A model generated the notes under the pieces. It did no database searches, was not told the origin of the DNA, and was given only the letters and a program-made list of their open reading frames with translations. A DNA stretch of 64,000 nucleotides from assembly GCA_037074705.1 (NCBI GenBank), contig CM073590.1:239849101-239913100 (forward strand), in the 5' to 3' direction. Source of the DNA: Zhengitettix transpicula. Taxonomy: Eukaryota; Arthropoda; Insecta; Orthoptera; Tetrigidae. Both the position numbers and the translations under genes were made by a program. Shown here piece after piece: positions 22,486-34,499 of the stretch (position 1 is the stretch's first letter; each line of letters starts with the position of its first letter).

Positions 22486-22552
22486 CCCTAGCCGGGATTC
22501 CAAACCTTGGACCTCTGTGATGTGAGGCAGCCACGCTGACCCCTGCACCACC
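22486..22552 (-). mobile_element. tRNA-derived SINE head
   Basis: The minus strand begins GGTGGTGCAGGGGTCAGCGT and includes AGGTTTGGAATCCCGGC, an A-box/B-box pair at tRNA spacing. A partial relative is at 50309-50370 (CCATGCCCATGCCGGGATTC). Confidence 0.5.
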
Positions 22553-23123
22553 AATTATTATTTTGTTCTGTAGAGAAAAGCTCCTTTGATTTTGAAAATT
22601 AAATTATAGGAATGGAGTTTTAAATTATTTATTGTGACTGATTATAATACGAAAAATACAAAAGTTTTAAAAGGAGTCATTTTTAAAATTTTATAATCCT
22701 TGAATACTTTTATTTGTTGTCAGTAAAACCTGAAATCCCATAGGCATTTTTTTTTCTATATTTGTATTTCCAACTCATACATCGCAGTTGTTTATTTTAT
22801 GACGATACCACCAGTTTTTCCAGGCGTCTATTTCCTGAAAAATGCCAGCTAATTTTTTCCGGAGACGACATTTAAGTTGAAATATTCGTATTCCTCTCGA
22901 ATGAAGTATGAATATCATGACTATATCATAACGCCAGTTAAATACTTGACAGAAGTGCCGCTATGGCCCACTGCTTTTAAATACACTTCTGAGTGACGTC
23001 ATTGATGACGTCGAAAATCGGATGACGTAGGCGGTCACCTTGAAATAACGTCAAGAACGACATAGCGATACTGCTTACTGGGATACTTGAAAGTTTTTAT
23101 TTTACGACTGTTTTTGAATTAAT

Positions 23124-23405
23124 AAATCAGTTAATCACCTTTTTTTACAGACACTTTATTTTATAGCGTTACGACGTTTCTATACGTGTTAGTATCTTCT
23201 TCACGTGTTATCTAAATTTTTATCACAAACAACGATCTCGTTGGGTGTAAAGTGAAATTCCTGTGTCTCGGACCCGTTTTCAAAATCTTTATGATTTTAT
23301 CAACATTGTAATTGTAATGATAATACCCAAAGAAGTTACGAACACGTATCGAAACGTCGTAACGGTATAAATAAAAAAAATAAGTGTCTATAAAAACTGA
23401 TTTAT
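23124..23405. mobile_element. Palindromic pair of Penelope-type tails
   Basis: Left arm 23124-23201 and right arm 23329-23405 are inverted copies sharing ACAGACACTTTATTTTATA-like, CGTTACGACGTTTC and ATACGTGTT tracts. Hammerhead-like boxes: minus strand GTGAAGA ... GTATAGAAACGTCG on the left; plus strand AAGAAGTTACGAAC... ATCGAAACGTCG on the right. The first box is degenerate in both. Tails point outward. Confidence 0.55.
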
Positions 23406-25164
23406 CATCTTCTAGTATTACTCAGTGTATTTTTATTTCCCTAATTCAGTGCTACTTGTTTGGTGAAGTTTATAAAACAAATAATATTGTTTATCCTTAT
23501 CTTACAATTAAGCTTTCATACTTCTGTGTAATGTTTCTTCTTTGTACTGTTGTGTAATCCTAAAATATTCTCTCTGAATTACGTATAGTGTGTTGTTTAT
23601 ATTTATTTTCTCAATGATCCTACTTCATGTATTTTAAAATTTGTATAACTGGATGCGCAGTCGTCCACTGGCCTGCGGTTCTAGTGCGGGGTAGGCGGAA
23701 ACTTTCTAATATACTGGGAGTATTTCTGACTCTCTTAAGATACTGGGAGTATTTTTGACTCTCTTAAGATACTGGCAGTATTTTTGATTCTCTTAAGGTA
23801 CACGGAGTATTTTTGCTTCCCTTAGCGTATAGGGAGTAATTTTTTATCTCTGAAGGCACTGGGAGTATTTTTGACTCTTTTAAAGTACAGGGAGTTATTC
23901 TGGTTCTCTTAATGTTAAGGCAGTATTTTTGTCTTTCTATTCTGAAAACATTGACGCAAGGACGGACATAAAAAAAACTCATCCGTAAAAGTTAAGGGAT
24001 GAAAAGTACAGGATTTGGTAAAAATTACTTGCTTTTGTGTTTTTAAATCCCGTTCGTAAAAACAAATGTTTTCAAGAATGGTAGTAGCGAAACGACAACT
24101 TCTCTTCCGCTATGGGGAGAGTTCCCACCTGACGACAGTACTCTCGTTCAGCTACTCCGTTCTTCTACGCCACGCTATTCTTTATAATACTATTTACGTA
24201 CAGTCATAAAAATCTATTATCCTTACGTATGAGGTATGCTATTAATTTTTTAAATTAATATAAATTTTACCTGACCTATTTCTTCAGCAGAGGACTAATG
24301 GAACAAATAAATTTAGTATAATCTTTCACAGTGTATTTTTGAAGCAGCTTTCTGAGGATGCGTTCTTCTAAAAGGGGTGAATTGTCCAATTAACACGCTC
24401 TGGATGTTTGTAAAATGCCAAACTGTTAGTTAACTGTGGCTCCTCCCAACCAGTCGAAGAAGGAATGAGTTGTCCGTTGTAGTTGCACTCCTCAGCTGGC
24501 AACGACGGGATTATATTATTTCCCCCCTTGTTAGTTTCGCTGGTCTTGTGAGATCTGCGCTCGGGTATTCGAACTCGCGGCCTTACATGGGTGAAGGAGC
24601 CTGTTTGTTGCATTTGGTAACGGTCTGAAGGTTATGCGGTTCCCGATTTGGCCAGGCATTCGCAGTCGCGTCCAAGGACGACGGCCCCCAATATCGGCCC
24701 TGACTTTTCCGCGGCCCGGAACTCACCGTAACATACAGAATCCTCCATTGTGTTGCCTGCAGCGAAGAAGACCGCGGCCATCGTCCTTGTGTTTCTCATA
24801 GTTTTCAACAGACGGTATAAGAATTTAGTTGTTCTGTATGTGAGATGAATCCGTATCTTACATACACTACCAATTCACTTTCCGTCAGCGTTTCTAGATT
24901 GGGCTACTTGGATCCAGTTATTCCCTGTCGCCTTCTCCTCAATTGGAGCCTGATGGACTATTGTTACGTCATACAAAATGCCCAGAATTTAAATCCCAGT
25001 CGATGCAAGGCTATTGTCAATTAAGAAAAAAATTGCAGGTTGGTTACGTTTCATAGCTTAATAATTGTGTGCGGCTTGGAAGGACGCAAGGTACGGATTC
25101 ACTAACACTCCCATACAAGTTATGCAAGGGAAAACTGTTAATAGAAATGTAGGTTACTCACAGC
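23406..25164. other. No gene; short phased repeat at 23700-23935
   Basis: About seven loose copies of GATACTGGGAGTATTTTTGAC with CTCTTAA, spaced about 35 bp (23706, 23748, 23770, 23800, 23829, 23856, 23886), form a diverged minisatellite. 24520-24600 holds a B-box-like GAGTTCGAATACCCG on the minus strand, possibly a tRNA-derived fragment. Confidence 0.5.
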
Positions 25165-25380
25165 CATCAGAAGGGCGTGGGACGAGTACCCTAATGCCCG
25201 ACCTACCTGATGCAGGTTTTCTAGGGTTTGTCCTGCATCACTTATAGGTGAATGCCGGGTATGATCCTTAAACTATAGCCCGGGGGGCCTAGTTAACCCT
25301 TGGCTACCTTCCTCTACCCTTCCAAATCCCTTCCTACGCTATTAAAGGAGAGTTTCCACCATGTGGTCTACCATCATGCA
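25165..25380 (+). repeat. Family C distal half
   Basis: From GAAGGGCGTGGGACGAGTAC to CATGCAGCCCGTTACC. Keeps the GATGCAGG/CCTGCATC hairpin. Followed at once by a fuller copy. Confidence 0.6.
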
Positions 25381-25404
25381 GCCCGTTACCCTAAAAAAAA
25401 CTAT

Positions 25405-25935
25405 ATTTGTCAACCCAGCCTGTGAGAGCAGCTCTCTCGCAGGCAGAATCTTTCTGGAGAGACGGAGAGGGCTACCCTTTCGGGGAGATGCCTTCTCCTC
25501 TCTCCTTGTTTGAACTAAGGTTCTCACAAACCGAGGCACCTCGGCCTGTTTTGAGAGCTGTATGTTTCTGGGTCGCGGACCCTGGGCGATACGCTAAGAG
25601 TTGTCCGCCAGTCGGCCAGCTGCCTTCGAAACTGGTCGAGGCATGGTGAATGGAATGCTGCGCCCCCCCCCCCCCCAGCAAACTCCGGAAGGGCGTGCGA
25701 CAAGTAACCAAGAGCCAGACCTACCTGATGCAGGTTTTCTAGGGTTTGTCCTGCATCACTTTTAGGCGAATGCCGGGGAGCATCCTTAAACTATAGCCCG
25801 GGGACCCTAGTTAACCCTTGGCTACCTTCCTCTACCATTCCGCATCCCCCTCCCCTTTCAAATCCCTTCCTATGCCATTAAAGGGGAGTTTTGATCATGT
25901 GGGTTACCCTCATGTAGCCTGTTACCCTACAAAAG
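25405..25935 (+). repeat. Family C repeat, full copy in tandem
   Basis: Runs from CAACCCAGCCTGTGAGAGCA through the GGCCAGCTGCCTTCGAAACT block to CATGTAGCCTGTTACCCT. The hairpin stem TGATGCAGG (25726-25734) and CCTGCATCA (25750-25758) encloses a 15-nt loop. With 25165-25380 it gives a distal half-full copy dimer. Confidence 0.6.
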
Positions 25936-25939
25936 ACTA

Positions 25940-28560
25940 TAGTTATGTCTTTTAATCTTCAGAAACTGATGTTATGATTTTCTTTTCGATATTGAGACTG
26001 ATATAACCATTTACATTGATATTGATATTGAGACTGATATAACCATTTACATATATCATAGATATTATAAAAAAATCTATATTAATCCATCCCTTTCACG
26101 CCAAGACCCACAAACTTGTTAACTGGAATAAAAAATTAGTTTCATAAAAATTTATACTAGAGAATCATCTCTGAAATTATTAACATCAGAGTGACTAGAC
26201 TCACTTTACATGTACAAAGTGATGCATATACTTTTGAGTGGGATCTATGAGCCTTTACTTTGTGATTAAGATCTTTGGCTTCATATAAATGCCAACTTCC
26301 TGCTGCTGTCGGAACTAATTTTTTTATTGGAATTTATAGTAGAGAAGGGCAGCCCATTGTGAGAAGAAACGTCGTAAATGTAAAGTTAGTGGTATTACTT
26401 TGTTCATATTCACATACTAGTAATATTCAGACATGTAACACATCCTTGACACGGTTACTCACGGCTATAAACCGTAGTAAATTAGTCGCAGAACGACTGA
26501 TACACGACGGTTATCCTACGCCGAACAATCCCGACCGTATCAGTTCTGTTGAAATAACTTATCAGCGAGGACAGGTACTCATTAAGGATTATCATTGGGG
26601 GGGTTTTTCCCCTTCTCAACGACGACGGACTCTACCAATAATAACGGGACCAACATGTCAACACACACGATCATCAGACGTGCGCGGGGAAACCAAACCA
26701 CTGTCAGGGTTTATTGTGGTTACTCTTGAATATCATCACAAACAAAGACAATTAAATAGAGGGAAAGCTTTAATAAAATAATATTAGTTGCCGTTATGAC
26801 CAGAACAGAAAAATATTTATATTTAATAATGCCAAAGAAATATGAATCATAAAGGGAATACATATGACATTTGTAGATAAATAAAGAACAGAATAAATGT
26901 TAAAATAATTAAATTAACAGAAATCTCCGTGAACTCCACTTCACCAATTTTAAGTGCGACTATTTAGTGGACTATATTTAAATAATATGTTGACATTCTC
27001 CGGTTAAAGACTCACAATAACCCGACTCACACAGTAAATTCGAGGGCTATCTCGACTAACCCTTTACGTAATTTTTTTTTATACCGTCCATAAACAAACT
27101 AGAAATACGGTTATATTGATGTCGATAGTATTCGAGTCTCGTCAAGCCAAAAATGCTTCAGTTATCGGAACACTCCATTTCAGATGATCTCGTTTTCGAA
27201 ACGATGGCGAAAAAAAAAAAATTGATGGGTGAAATAAAATTGCCTTGAGATAAGAATTTATTTTCTTGCTTCGACTGAGTAGTAGTATAAGGTTTTTTTT
27301 AAAAAAAAATCGTCCATCAAGATTCTTGAATCCTTCCGTCCGTTATCGATTCAAACGAAAAAGTGGGGGGGGGGGGGGGGCGAGCGGAGGAGATTGCTTT
27401 CTGGAAGGAAATTTCCACGATAAATAAGATTCAACGTAAACGAATAAAGGCGCATGTCGGACACAATGTGGTGTTATATCTTCTTTTTTTTTCATTCTTT
27501 CTTCCGCGAGGTCGCCGTGCATTGCAGTTTGAGAAAGTAAGTGGCCTTGACATTGCGAACTTTCCTGGAACTGGAAGCTTCTCGGTAAGAAGAGGCGAAG
27601 CCAGTGCCATATATATATATATATATACATATTGTGGCAATTAAAAGGAAACGTTTAATTAATTAATTAACAAGGGATTTGCATTGTCGTAAGATTTGTG
27701 TACAAGAATACGGGGCTGTAATGCCTGCTTGCTGTGTGCATTGTCGCGAAGGCATTGGCTGGACGCGCGGGAACTTTAGTGTGTGTTAGGATGTCAGTGG
27801 AGAGAGGAGAATAAAATCTGAAAAGCTTGAGTATGGGTTTGGGAGCTGTAATGATAAATTTGTAACAGCGTGTTTTTCTTGGGAGTCACCAGGATACAGA
27901 GGTGAATGTATTTTGTCAGACCTGGAGTGTGTTAGGAGTCGCAATGGTTGTCTGATGTTGCGAGAGACACCAGTTAATTAGATGCTCGGATATCCCAAGC
28001 TAGTGTGCAGCAAATGTGGAGTATGTAACGACAGAACAGCGAAACAACTAGTGTGGTCAAATACAGTGAGCTGGAAGTGTTGTATGTGGGAATAATAACC
28101 ACAAATAAATTCAGTGAAACATGGCCTGTATGTAAAAATGAAAAACAATAATCGAGTGTGTACGAGCCCCCTTCTTTCTCGCACAGCAAAACTATAAGGT
28201 AAATTAAAGAATTTATTATATGCAAACCCCAACAGTAAATGATATTTTATCGTCAGATTTCAATATTTTACTGATTGTTTTAAATTAAGAATTTTCGCAC
28301 TTTGTAAATTTTAATTGTTGGTCGCTAATATTCTTTATTGGAGGCCTCCGATAGTCGGCCCTGAGATCAAGCCGTGGCTTATTATCAAGTTTCTGTCAAG
28401 ATGTAACATAATTTCAATGATTATAATAATTTGATTTTAATAAATTAACTTTCTTGTATATTTTAAACTCTGATCGTTTTTATTTAAAATCCATTCATTT
28501 TAATTTTGTTATATAAGAGCTCAATTAATAGTATTTATTATAGATTGAAGTATTTCCCGG
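25940..28560. other. No convincing gene; one long stop-free stretch
   Basis: 25990-26055 has tandem TTGATATTGAGACTGATATA-type repeats. 26275-26781 (plus) is stop-free for 168 codons but has no ATG anywhere, and no family is recognised. G run at 27364-27380, (TA)9 at 27608-27627. Confidence 0.45.
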
Positions 28561-28570
28561 TGAAGTTGTT

Positions 28571-28737
28571 CAATAAATAGTTCTCGGAATTCACACGGGT
28601 TTTGCATATTTATATTTACACGCAACGTTTCGACGACTGAAAGCACTGTCGTCATCTTCTAGTGCTTTCAGTCGTCGAAACGTTGCGTGTAAATATAAAT
28701 ATGCAAAATCCGTGTGAATTCCGAGAACTATTTATTG
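28571..28737. mobile_element. Near-perfect 77-bp-arm palindrome with hammerhead-like core
   Basis: Arms 28571-28647 and 28661-28737 match with one mismatch around a 13-nt spacer (GTCGTCATCTTCT). The minus strand across the spacer reads CTAGAAGATGACGAC, a loop, then GTCGTCGAAACGTTGCG: a 6-bp GACGAC/GTCGTC helix between an almost complete first box and GAAAC. The plus strand right arm has only the second half. Confidence 0.75.
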
Positions 28738-28739
28738 AG

Positions 28740-28871
28740 TATTTATTATATTTTGGGGCAAATTAATTTGATATTTAATTGTTATTTGATTGCATTTACT
28801 ACATTTTGGCGCCTTCAACGTGGTGGAACGTTTTAACTTAGAATTATTTCAATTATGTAAGTGAATTCACT

Positions 28872-28907
<36 letters not shown>

Positions 28908-29769
28908 TGGTGTAAAACTGTAAGAGATCCGGAAAGTGTGAATTGAGCAATTACCTTTTCAACTCTGCGTCTAAGAAAAGAGAAGGGAAGACAATAAACG
29001 TCTAAGATACGATGTTCCAGAGATTGTTTGTTTCTCGGTCGCAGCTTGAAAAACTTAGTAAAAATGTTGAGAACTGTCGTTAAAATTCCCTATTTCAAAC
29101 ACAATCGTCTTCTTAAGTTTGGAGTATTTAAATTTTAGTGGTTTCAAATCGTATCTCGATATTTTTTGGGTACCGGTGACCAATATGTGAAATAATGTTT
29201 TAAAGGTCGAGCGGACGAACCGGGGTAAAAAAATTCTTCCGAGTTGGAAGCAGCAGCAGCAGCTGCAGGCATCGCGCAGGATAAACTTTTACCAGAAGAA
29301 GAGGCGAAGCACCAGGAATTCCGTGGCCGTGAGTTCGAGTCCCGACGGCCTTGACTTTCGCCGCGCTCGGTCGAGGCTGCGGCAGTCACGTGCGCCGCCA
29401 GGCCTGCCAACCTCACCGCGAACAATCCTTTCCTTTCCGAGCTACGTAAATCCTCCTTCAGGATACGCGCGACCACTGGACCGAGACCAAATCCAAGTCG
29501 CTGAATATTTATGGCAGATGATTTCCCTTCCGCACTGCACTAAGAGAGAGATGACGGGGCTAAGTGCTCGCTCCAACAGGAACGGTCTTTTGGGGAATTT
29601 TTTTAATTTCAGAACCCATTATTCACAGTGAAATATATTTAATTTTGAAATAAATTAATTGAAACGCAGCTATTGCCGTTTTTGATTAATATTATTCAAT
29701 ATATATTTTTTTGCGAAATATAAAATTGGTTACTAAAGATCGAAGACTTTCCCGGTGAATTGAGTAAAA
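28740..29769. other. No gene; GC-rich block at 29190-29500
   Basis: Contains (AGC)n at 29251-29264 and GTGAGTTCGAGTCCCGACGG at 29328, a good B-box match without a clear A box. The minus-strand stop-free stretch over it resembles a tRNA-derived repeat, not a protein. Confidence 0.4.
28875..28903. repeat. (TA)n microsatellite
   Basis: About 14 TA units. Confidence 0.9.
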
Positions 29770-30830
29770 AACAGTAAAAAAAATTGTGGCATAAAATAGA
29801 GGTCAGAGATAGAAACGTAATAGTTAGTAGAAGACTTGGTAACACAAAGAACTACAATAATTACGAAAGAAAAATCGGAGTTTTTTTTTAAAAAAAAAAT
29901 GTATGATAGTAGGGAAAGCGATTAATATATGTTAGACCTAATAAGCTTTGATCAGCTCTATAGTCACAAGGATTTTTTTTGGCATCTTCTTTAACAGGTA
30001 GACGTGAATGTGTCCTTATTTTACATTCCCCGATAATGGCCACAGATCAGAGCATGTGTAGAAGAATAGAATGAACAAAATAAATTCGAATATCACATTA
30101 GTAAATTAAATAGTAATATATATGGCTGATGCAGGGGTGTCAAAGTTTTTTCAGAACGTGAATACCAATTTTATTAACAAATGCTTCTCGGCTTTCCACC
30201 CGGGTGAGGTTGTAGAATATCGACGTTTCAAAGGGCTATCTATATCACTGCCGTCGTCTTCAGCCTAGAAGCCAATTTTATTAACCAAAGCTTCTCGGGG
30301 TTTCCTTCCACCCTGGTGAGGTTGTAGAACAGAAGACGATGGCAGTGTGATAGCCCGTAGAAACGTCGCTATTCTACAACCTCACCAGGGTAGAAGGAAA
30401 CCCCGGGAAACTTTTGCTAATAAAATTGGTTTAAACGTTCTGAATAAAATTCGACACCCCTGCTACAGCCATAGATATTACTACCTAATTTACTAATGTG
30501 ATATTCGAATTTATTTTGTTTATTCTATTCTTCTACAGATGCTCTCATCTGAGGCCATTATCGAGGAAACTTACATGTAAAGACACATCCACGTTTTCCT
30601 GTTTAAGGTGCCCCCCCCCCCAAAACCCTTGTGATTGTAGAGCTGATCTAAGGTGCGTAGGTCTAATATATTTTAATCGCTTTCCGTACTATCATACATT
30701 TTTTTTAAAACTAAAATCCGATTTTTCTTTCGTAATTATTTCAGTTCTTCGTCTTACCAAGTCTTCTACTAACACTTACTTTTCTATCTCTGACCTCTAT
30801 TTTATGCTACAAATTTTTTTGTTATTACGG
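29770..30830. mobile_element. 1-kb palindrome built on Penelope-type tails
   Basis: Left arm about 29783-30265 and right arm about 30327-30815 are reverse complements along nearly 490 bp with scattered changes. Landmarks are GCATAAAATAGAGGTCAGAG and CTCTGACCTCTATTTTATGC, and ATTCGAATATCACATTAGTA and TACTAATGTGATATTCGAAT. The centre (30266-30326) repeats part of the left arm in direct orientation. Hammerhead-like boxes: minus strand CTGAAGA (30263-30257) to GAAAC (30229-30225); plus strand CAGAAGA (30329-30335) to GAAAC (30360-30364). ACG/GGC with GCC/CGT would form helix II. Confidence 0.7.
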
Positions 30831-30903
30831 TTGCAATTCTTACAAATGTGCTTCTATAACCACATGGGGACGTATCGTTATATTTTTAACGTCTTTATTT
30901 CGA

Positions 30904-31610
30904 ACTAGCTGGATGCCCAGCGTTGCACGGGTACTCATTATTTACACGTTCACAATAAAAAATAAGTAAAATTATAAAGATATACACAAATAACTTTCAA
31001 GAATCTCACTTGAAATATTTCGTCAGTGGTAGCACATTAAAAATCTATTAAATTGATTAACAAATATTAGGTATTGACATTACCATAATTCTATGTCTCC
31101 TCCAGTACACACAAAATTGGGCAAAATAATGGTACGTGCCATATTTCTGCCATGTCAGTCATTTAAAAGTCAAGTTATTTAAAAGAAAATTAGTTCCACA
31201 TATCGTATAGTATTTCGTATTGGTTTTTATTATAATTCGATGGAATATTTCTGGATAAAATTATACTTTTTCTTCAATCAAAATATTTCTGCTTTATTTC
31301 ATTACGGAAAAAGGAACTATTTCCTTTGTTCGTCGCGTAGTAACGTCTCATCCTTGCGTGTGCTGTGACGTCATAATTTCTTTCCGCGCAGTAATTTAAG
31401 ACGAAATGATATCATTTTTTTATTTATAATTCTTTTCACCTTTATGCTACAGGTTTCTCACCCCCCCCCCTCCCACAGTTCCGTTTCTCGTCGTTTGAAG
31501 AATATGTGTATAAGTTTTTTTGTTGTCTGTCCACGCATTTAAATATGTGTAGAGATTAACGTAAATACATACAAACAAACAAATATACATCCTTTTTTTG
31601 TTATATAGAT
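30904..31610 (-). repeat. Family A repeat, reverse copy of the GCGCAG subfamily
   Basis: Begins ACTAGCTGGATGCCCAGCG and ends CCTTTTTTTGTTATATAGAT. The interior matches 5130-5320 and the right arm of 38759-39350 rather than the 240-bp-unit type. Confidence 0.55.
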
Positions 31611-32399
31611 GTTGTTCAATTGCTTTCCGGGTGAAGAGGACTAGATCCAATTCTCATCCCCTCCCCTTTTTTTAAAATTATACATTCACGTCCTCAACGT
31701 TCAGCGGAAATCATCCGCAAAATATGTAGAATTCTGAAACGCCTAGGATAAGATAATCTTTGTACTGAATCACGTTGTAGTAGTTTTTTTGTGCGTGTCT
31801 TTAAATGGATTACTTCTTTAATTTGGGATTGACAAATAACTGGCGTTGAAACGAAAGAGAAAGGAGGTTTACGTAAATAAGTGTGTCCGTTCGTTTGCCA
31901 ATTCAAATATTATTGTTCTGTCTGTAACGGCTGACCTATCTTCCTGTTTATCTTTAGCTCTAATAACATTTTTCTCTTTTAAAAAAAAATGTGATGGGTT
32001 GATAAATTCACGATTAGTATATTTCAACTCTTGTCTTCGTCTTGCCCAGATAATGAAAGGTTTCTAAGGGTCTATTTCGCTTGTTAAAATTAAATATTAA
32101 ATTTATTTTCCCAGGTTTGAACCATTCTTCAGCCTCTCCACGACCATATGAAGTAATAAGACAAGATGCAAGGTTAATGTGTAATTCTAAGGCGACGTAA
32201 GGCTCAAACTTAATTAATTTTGAGACCATCCGTCTCAATGGCACTGATAGACAACCGGAAAATAAATATTTAGATGATGATTATTGTTGTTGTTAAATAA
32301 AGAAACTTGCCAAAACGGTTGGTCTAGAAATAAACTTAAAAAAAAATCAAATATGATGATTCAGTCGCGCAGGCAAGTTGGGAAAAAAAGGATGGATGG

Positions 32400-32984
32400 A
32401 AATGGATGGAGATGTGATGGAAATAAGCGGTGACTTTATATCATCTGGGATCCACAAAGACGGAGATGAACGGCATGAAATCAGGAGAAGAATGAACTTG
32501 ACAAATAAACCGCACTACTACCAGCTTTAAAACTAAGAACAACAAAAATACGGATATATAAAACCATGATGAGGCCAATACTATATTACGGAAGTAAGGG
32601 CTGAACACTAAACAAGAAAGAGGAAATAGCCATTAACATCTTTGAAAGAAAGATCCTGAGAAGAATCTGGGGCCCAAAAAATGAAAATGGCATATGGAGA
32701 CACAAGGGTATAATAAGGAAATATATGACCTATATAAAGAACCAAGAATCACAACAGCTATGAGATTAAAGAGAATGATATGGATAGGACACGTGAAACG
32801 CTTGGGAAAGGAAACGATGCATTATACAATGAATACGGGAGGTAAAAGGAAGGAACAGATGGATAGACGAAGTAGAGAAGGGTATGGATTTGAGGAACTG
32901 GAGGAGAATAGCTTTAGACAGAGAAGTTTGGAGGAAGCTACTAATGGAGGTCGAGGCCCGATATCGGGCTGTGGAACCGTAGAA
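32400..32984 (+). mobile_element. RTE-like LINE remnant, C-terminal ORF
   Basis: Local frames read IYKTMMRPILYYGSK (with a stop after it), FERKILRRIWGP, IYDLYKEPRITTAMRLKRM, IWIGHVKRLGKE and, after a frameshift, LDREVWRKLLMEVEARYRA ending in VEP and a stop (about 32984). This order is typical of the C-terminus of RTE-like LINE polyproteins. The palm motifs of the reverse transcriptase are missing. A poly(GAA)-like tail follows. The 303-bp frame at 32694-32996 is only partly in the right frame. Confidence 0.7.
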
Positions 32985-32999
32985 GAAGAAGAATGATTA

Positions 33000-34499
33000 A
33001 CATAACGTTGCCCCCCCCCCTGGGCGATCGAGATGAATAACCCAATTTCATTTCGCGTGAGGCATTTTCTTATTTATTTGCTGTTTCGGAATTTACGGGT
33101 ATCCTTTAAATATAATTCTCAGAGCATCTAAAAAAAAAATTGCGAATATTCCATCTTCAGTAACGCACGAGTTTCCCGCTTCCCCCCTATTATTTCTTCT
33201 TCTTTGCGACTTTATGGGGGATTCTCAGTACTGTTCTTTCCAGAGTTAACGTCCTCATAGCAAAGTACAAGGCTATTATTATTAATTACCCTGTTTACGT
33301 GCTGTTTCCTCTCCGCAGTACATATTAACAGAGTTTATTTGATATCTGCTCCAGCTAACGGCTTTGGTCTTTTGTGGGTAGTAAAAAAAATGGCAGTCGC
33401 AAAAGCTTTTTATTAATACCGATTCTTTTTGAGGACTAAACTTCTCTCAGCAGTCGCTGTTTTCTCTACTAAATTCGTTTCTCCCTTCACGTAGAATGTG
33501 ATTACTTTATAATCAACCCCCTAAATTCTTCTCACATCCTACTTCCATTTCGCCTAAACAACGCTACTTGGCCGAAAATTCTTCACAGACCCGGAATTCG
33601 CCACTCCTCAAAAGTTATTTTACTGATGAATATTAAACCACCCGGCCAGGGGGGGGGAAGCTTTTATTAACAAAACGAAGAGTGGCAAAACATGCAACAC
33701 AATAGTTAGTAACCTTCTGCTGTCGTGTCCAAGCGAACTGGGGACTGAAAATGGCGTTCGAAATAAATTAACTGTTGGAAACGATTTAAATTAAATAAAT
33801 GTGACTGTCATTTCAGTGAATCTTTAGTATAAAGTGTCACAGATTGATTAATGGCTCGAACTTTTAATTAATATCTCACGCCGCCGTTTACGAAAATTAA
33901 TAAAACCTCCAGCGAATCAATGTGCGATTATGATTAATTGTTTAATCCATGATAATCCATTATCTAGCTATAAATTAGTTTAGAATATCGCAAATCTGGA
34001 AATTCTTGTAGGGGAACGGAACATCTGGTTGTTCATTTTAAATTTTATCAGCGTCATTCTGTAATTGTCAGACCGTATTTTGCGTAAAAAAAATTAATAT
34101 TTAATATAATCTGACAATTATAATTTCATAAATAAACAAAATAGCCAATATGTCAGGGGAAAAAAGTGTACTGATTAATTAAATCAAAAAATCATTGCAA
34201 TACGAAGTCGGTAATTTTGGGTAATATTTTTTTTAAATTAGAAAAAATTACACGATAAATAAAATGTGTAACATGACCAAAACATTGTTATATAAATAAG
34301 AAAAATTTACTGATTTACATTAATTTCAATTAAAATATAAACTACACAGTTTTGTAAATTTGTATAATTTATTTAACTATATTTTTGACCATTTTCATTT
34401 CTAATTTACCGTATAAATTTTGCTTATTTACGGATAGTTTCCAGGCCAATTCCCAAAAAAAGTGGCCACCATGTTGTGATGTGTTTTTTAAGTTTTAAT
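33000..34499. other. No gene seen
   Basis: AT-rich single-copy-looking sequence with C and G homopolymer runs at 33010-33020 and 33651-33657. Confidence 0.5.

Noticed and set aside
29320..29345. tRNA gene suggested by GTTCGAGTCCC
   Set aside because: No A box or cloverleaf stems upstream at the correct spacing.
30498..30908. 136-codon plus-strand frame
   Set aside because: Lies in the right arm of the 1-kb palindrome and is AT-rich; no recognisable domain.
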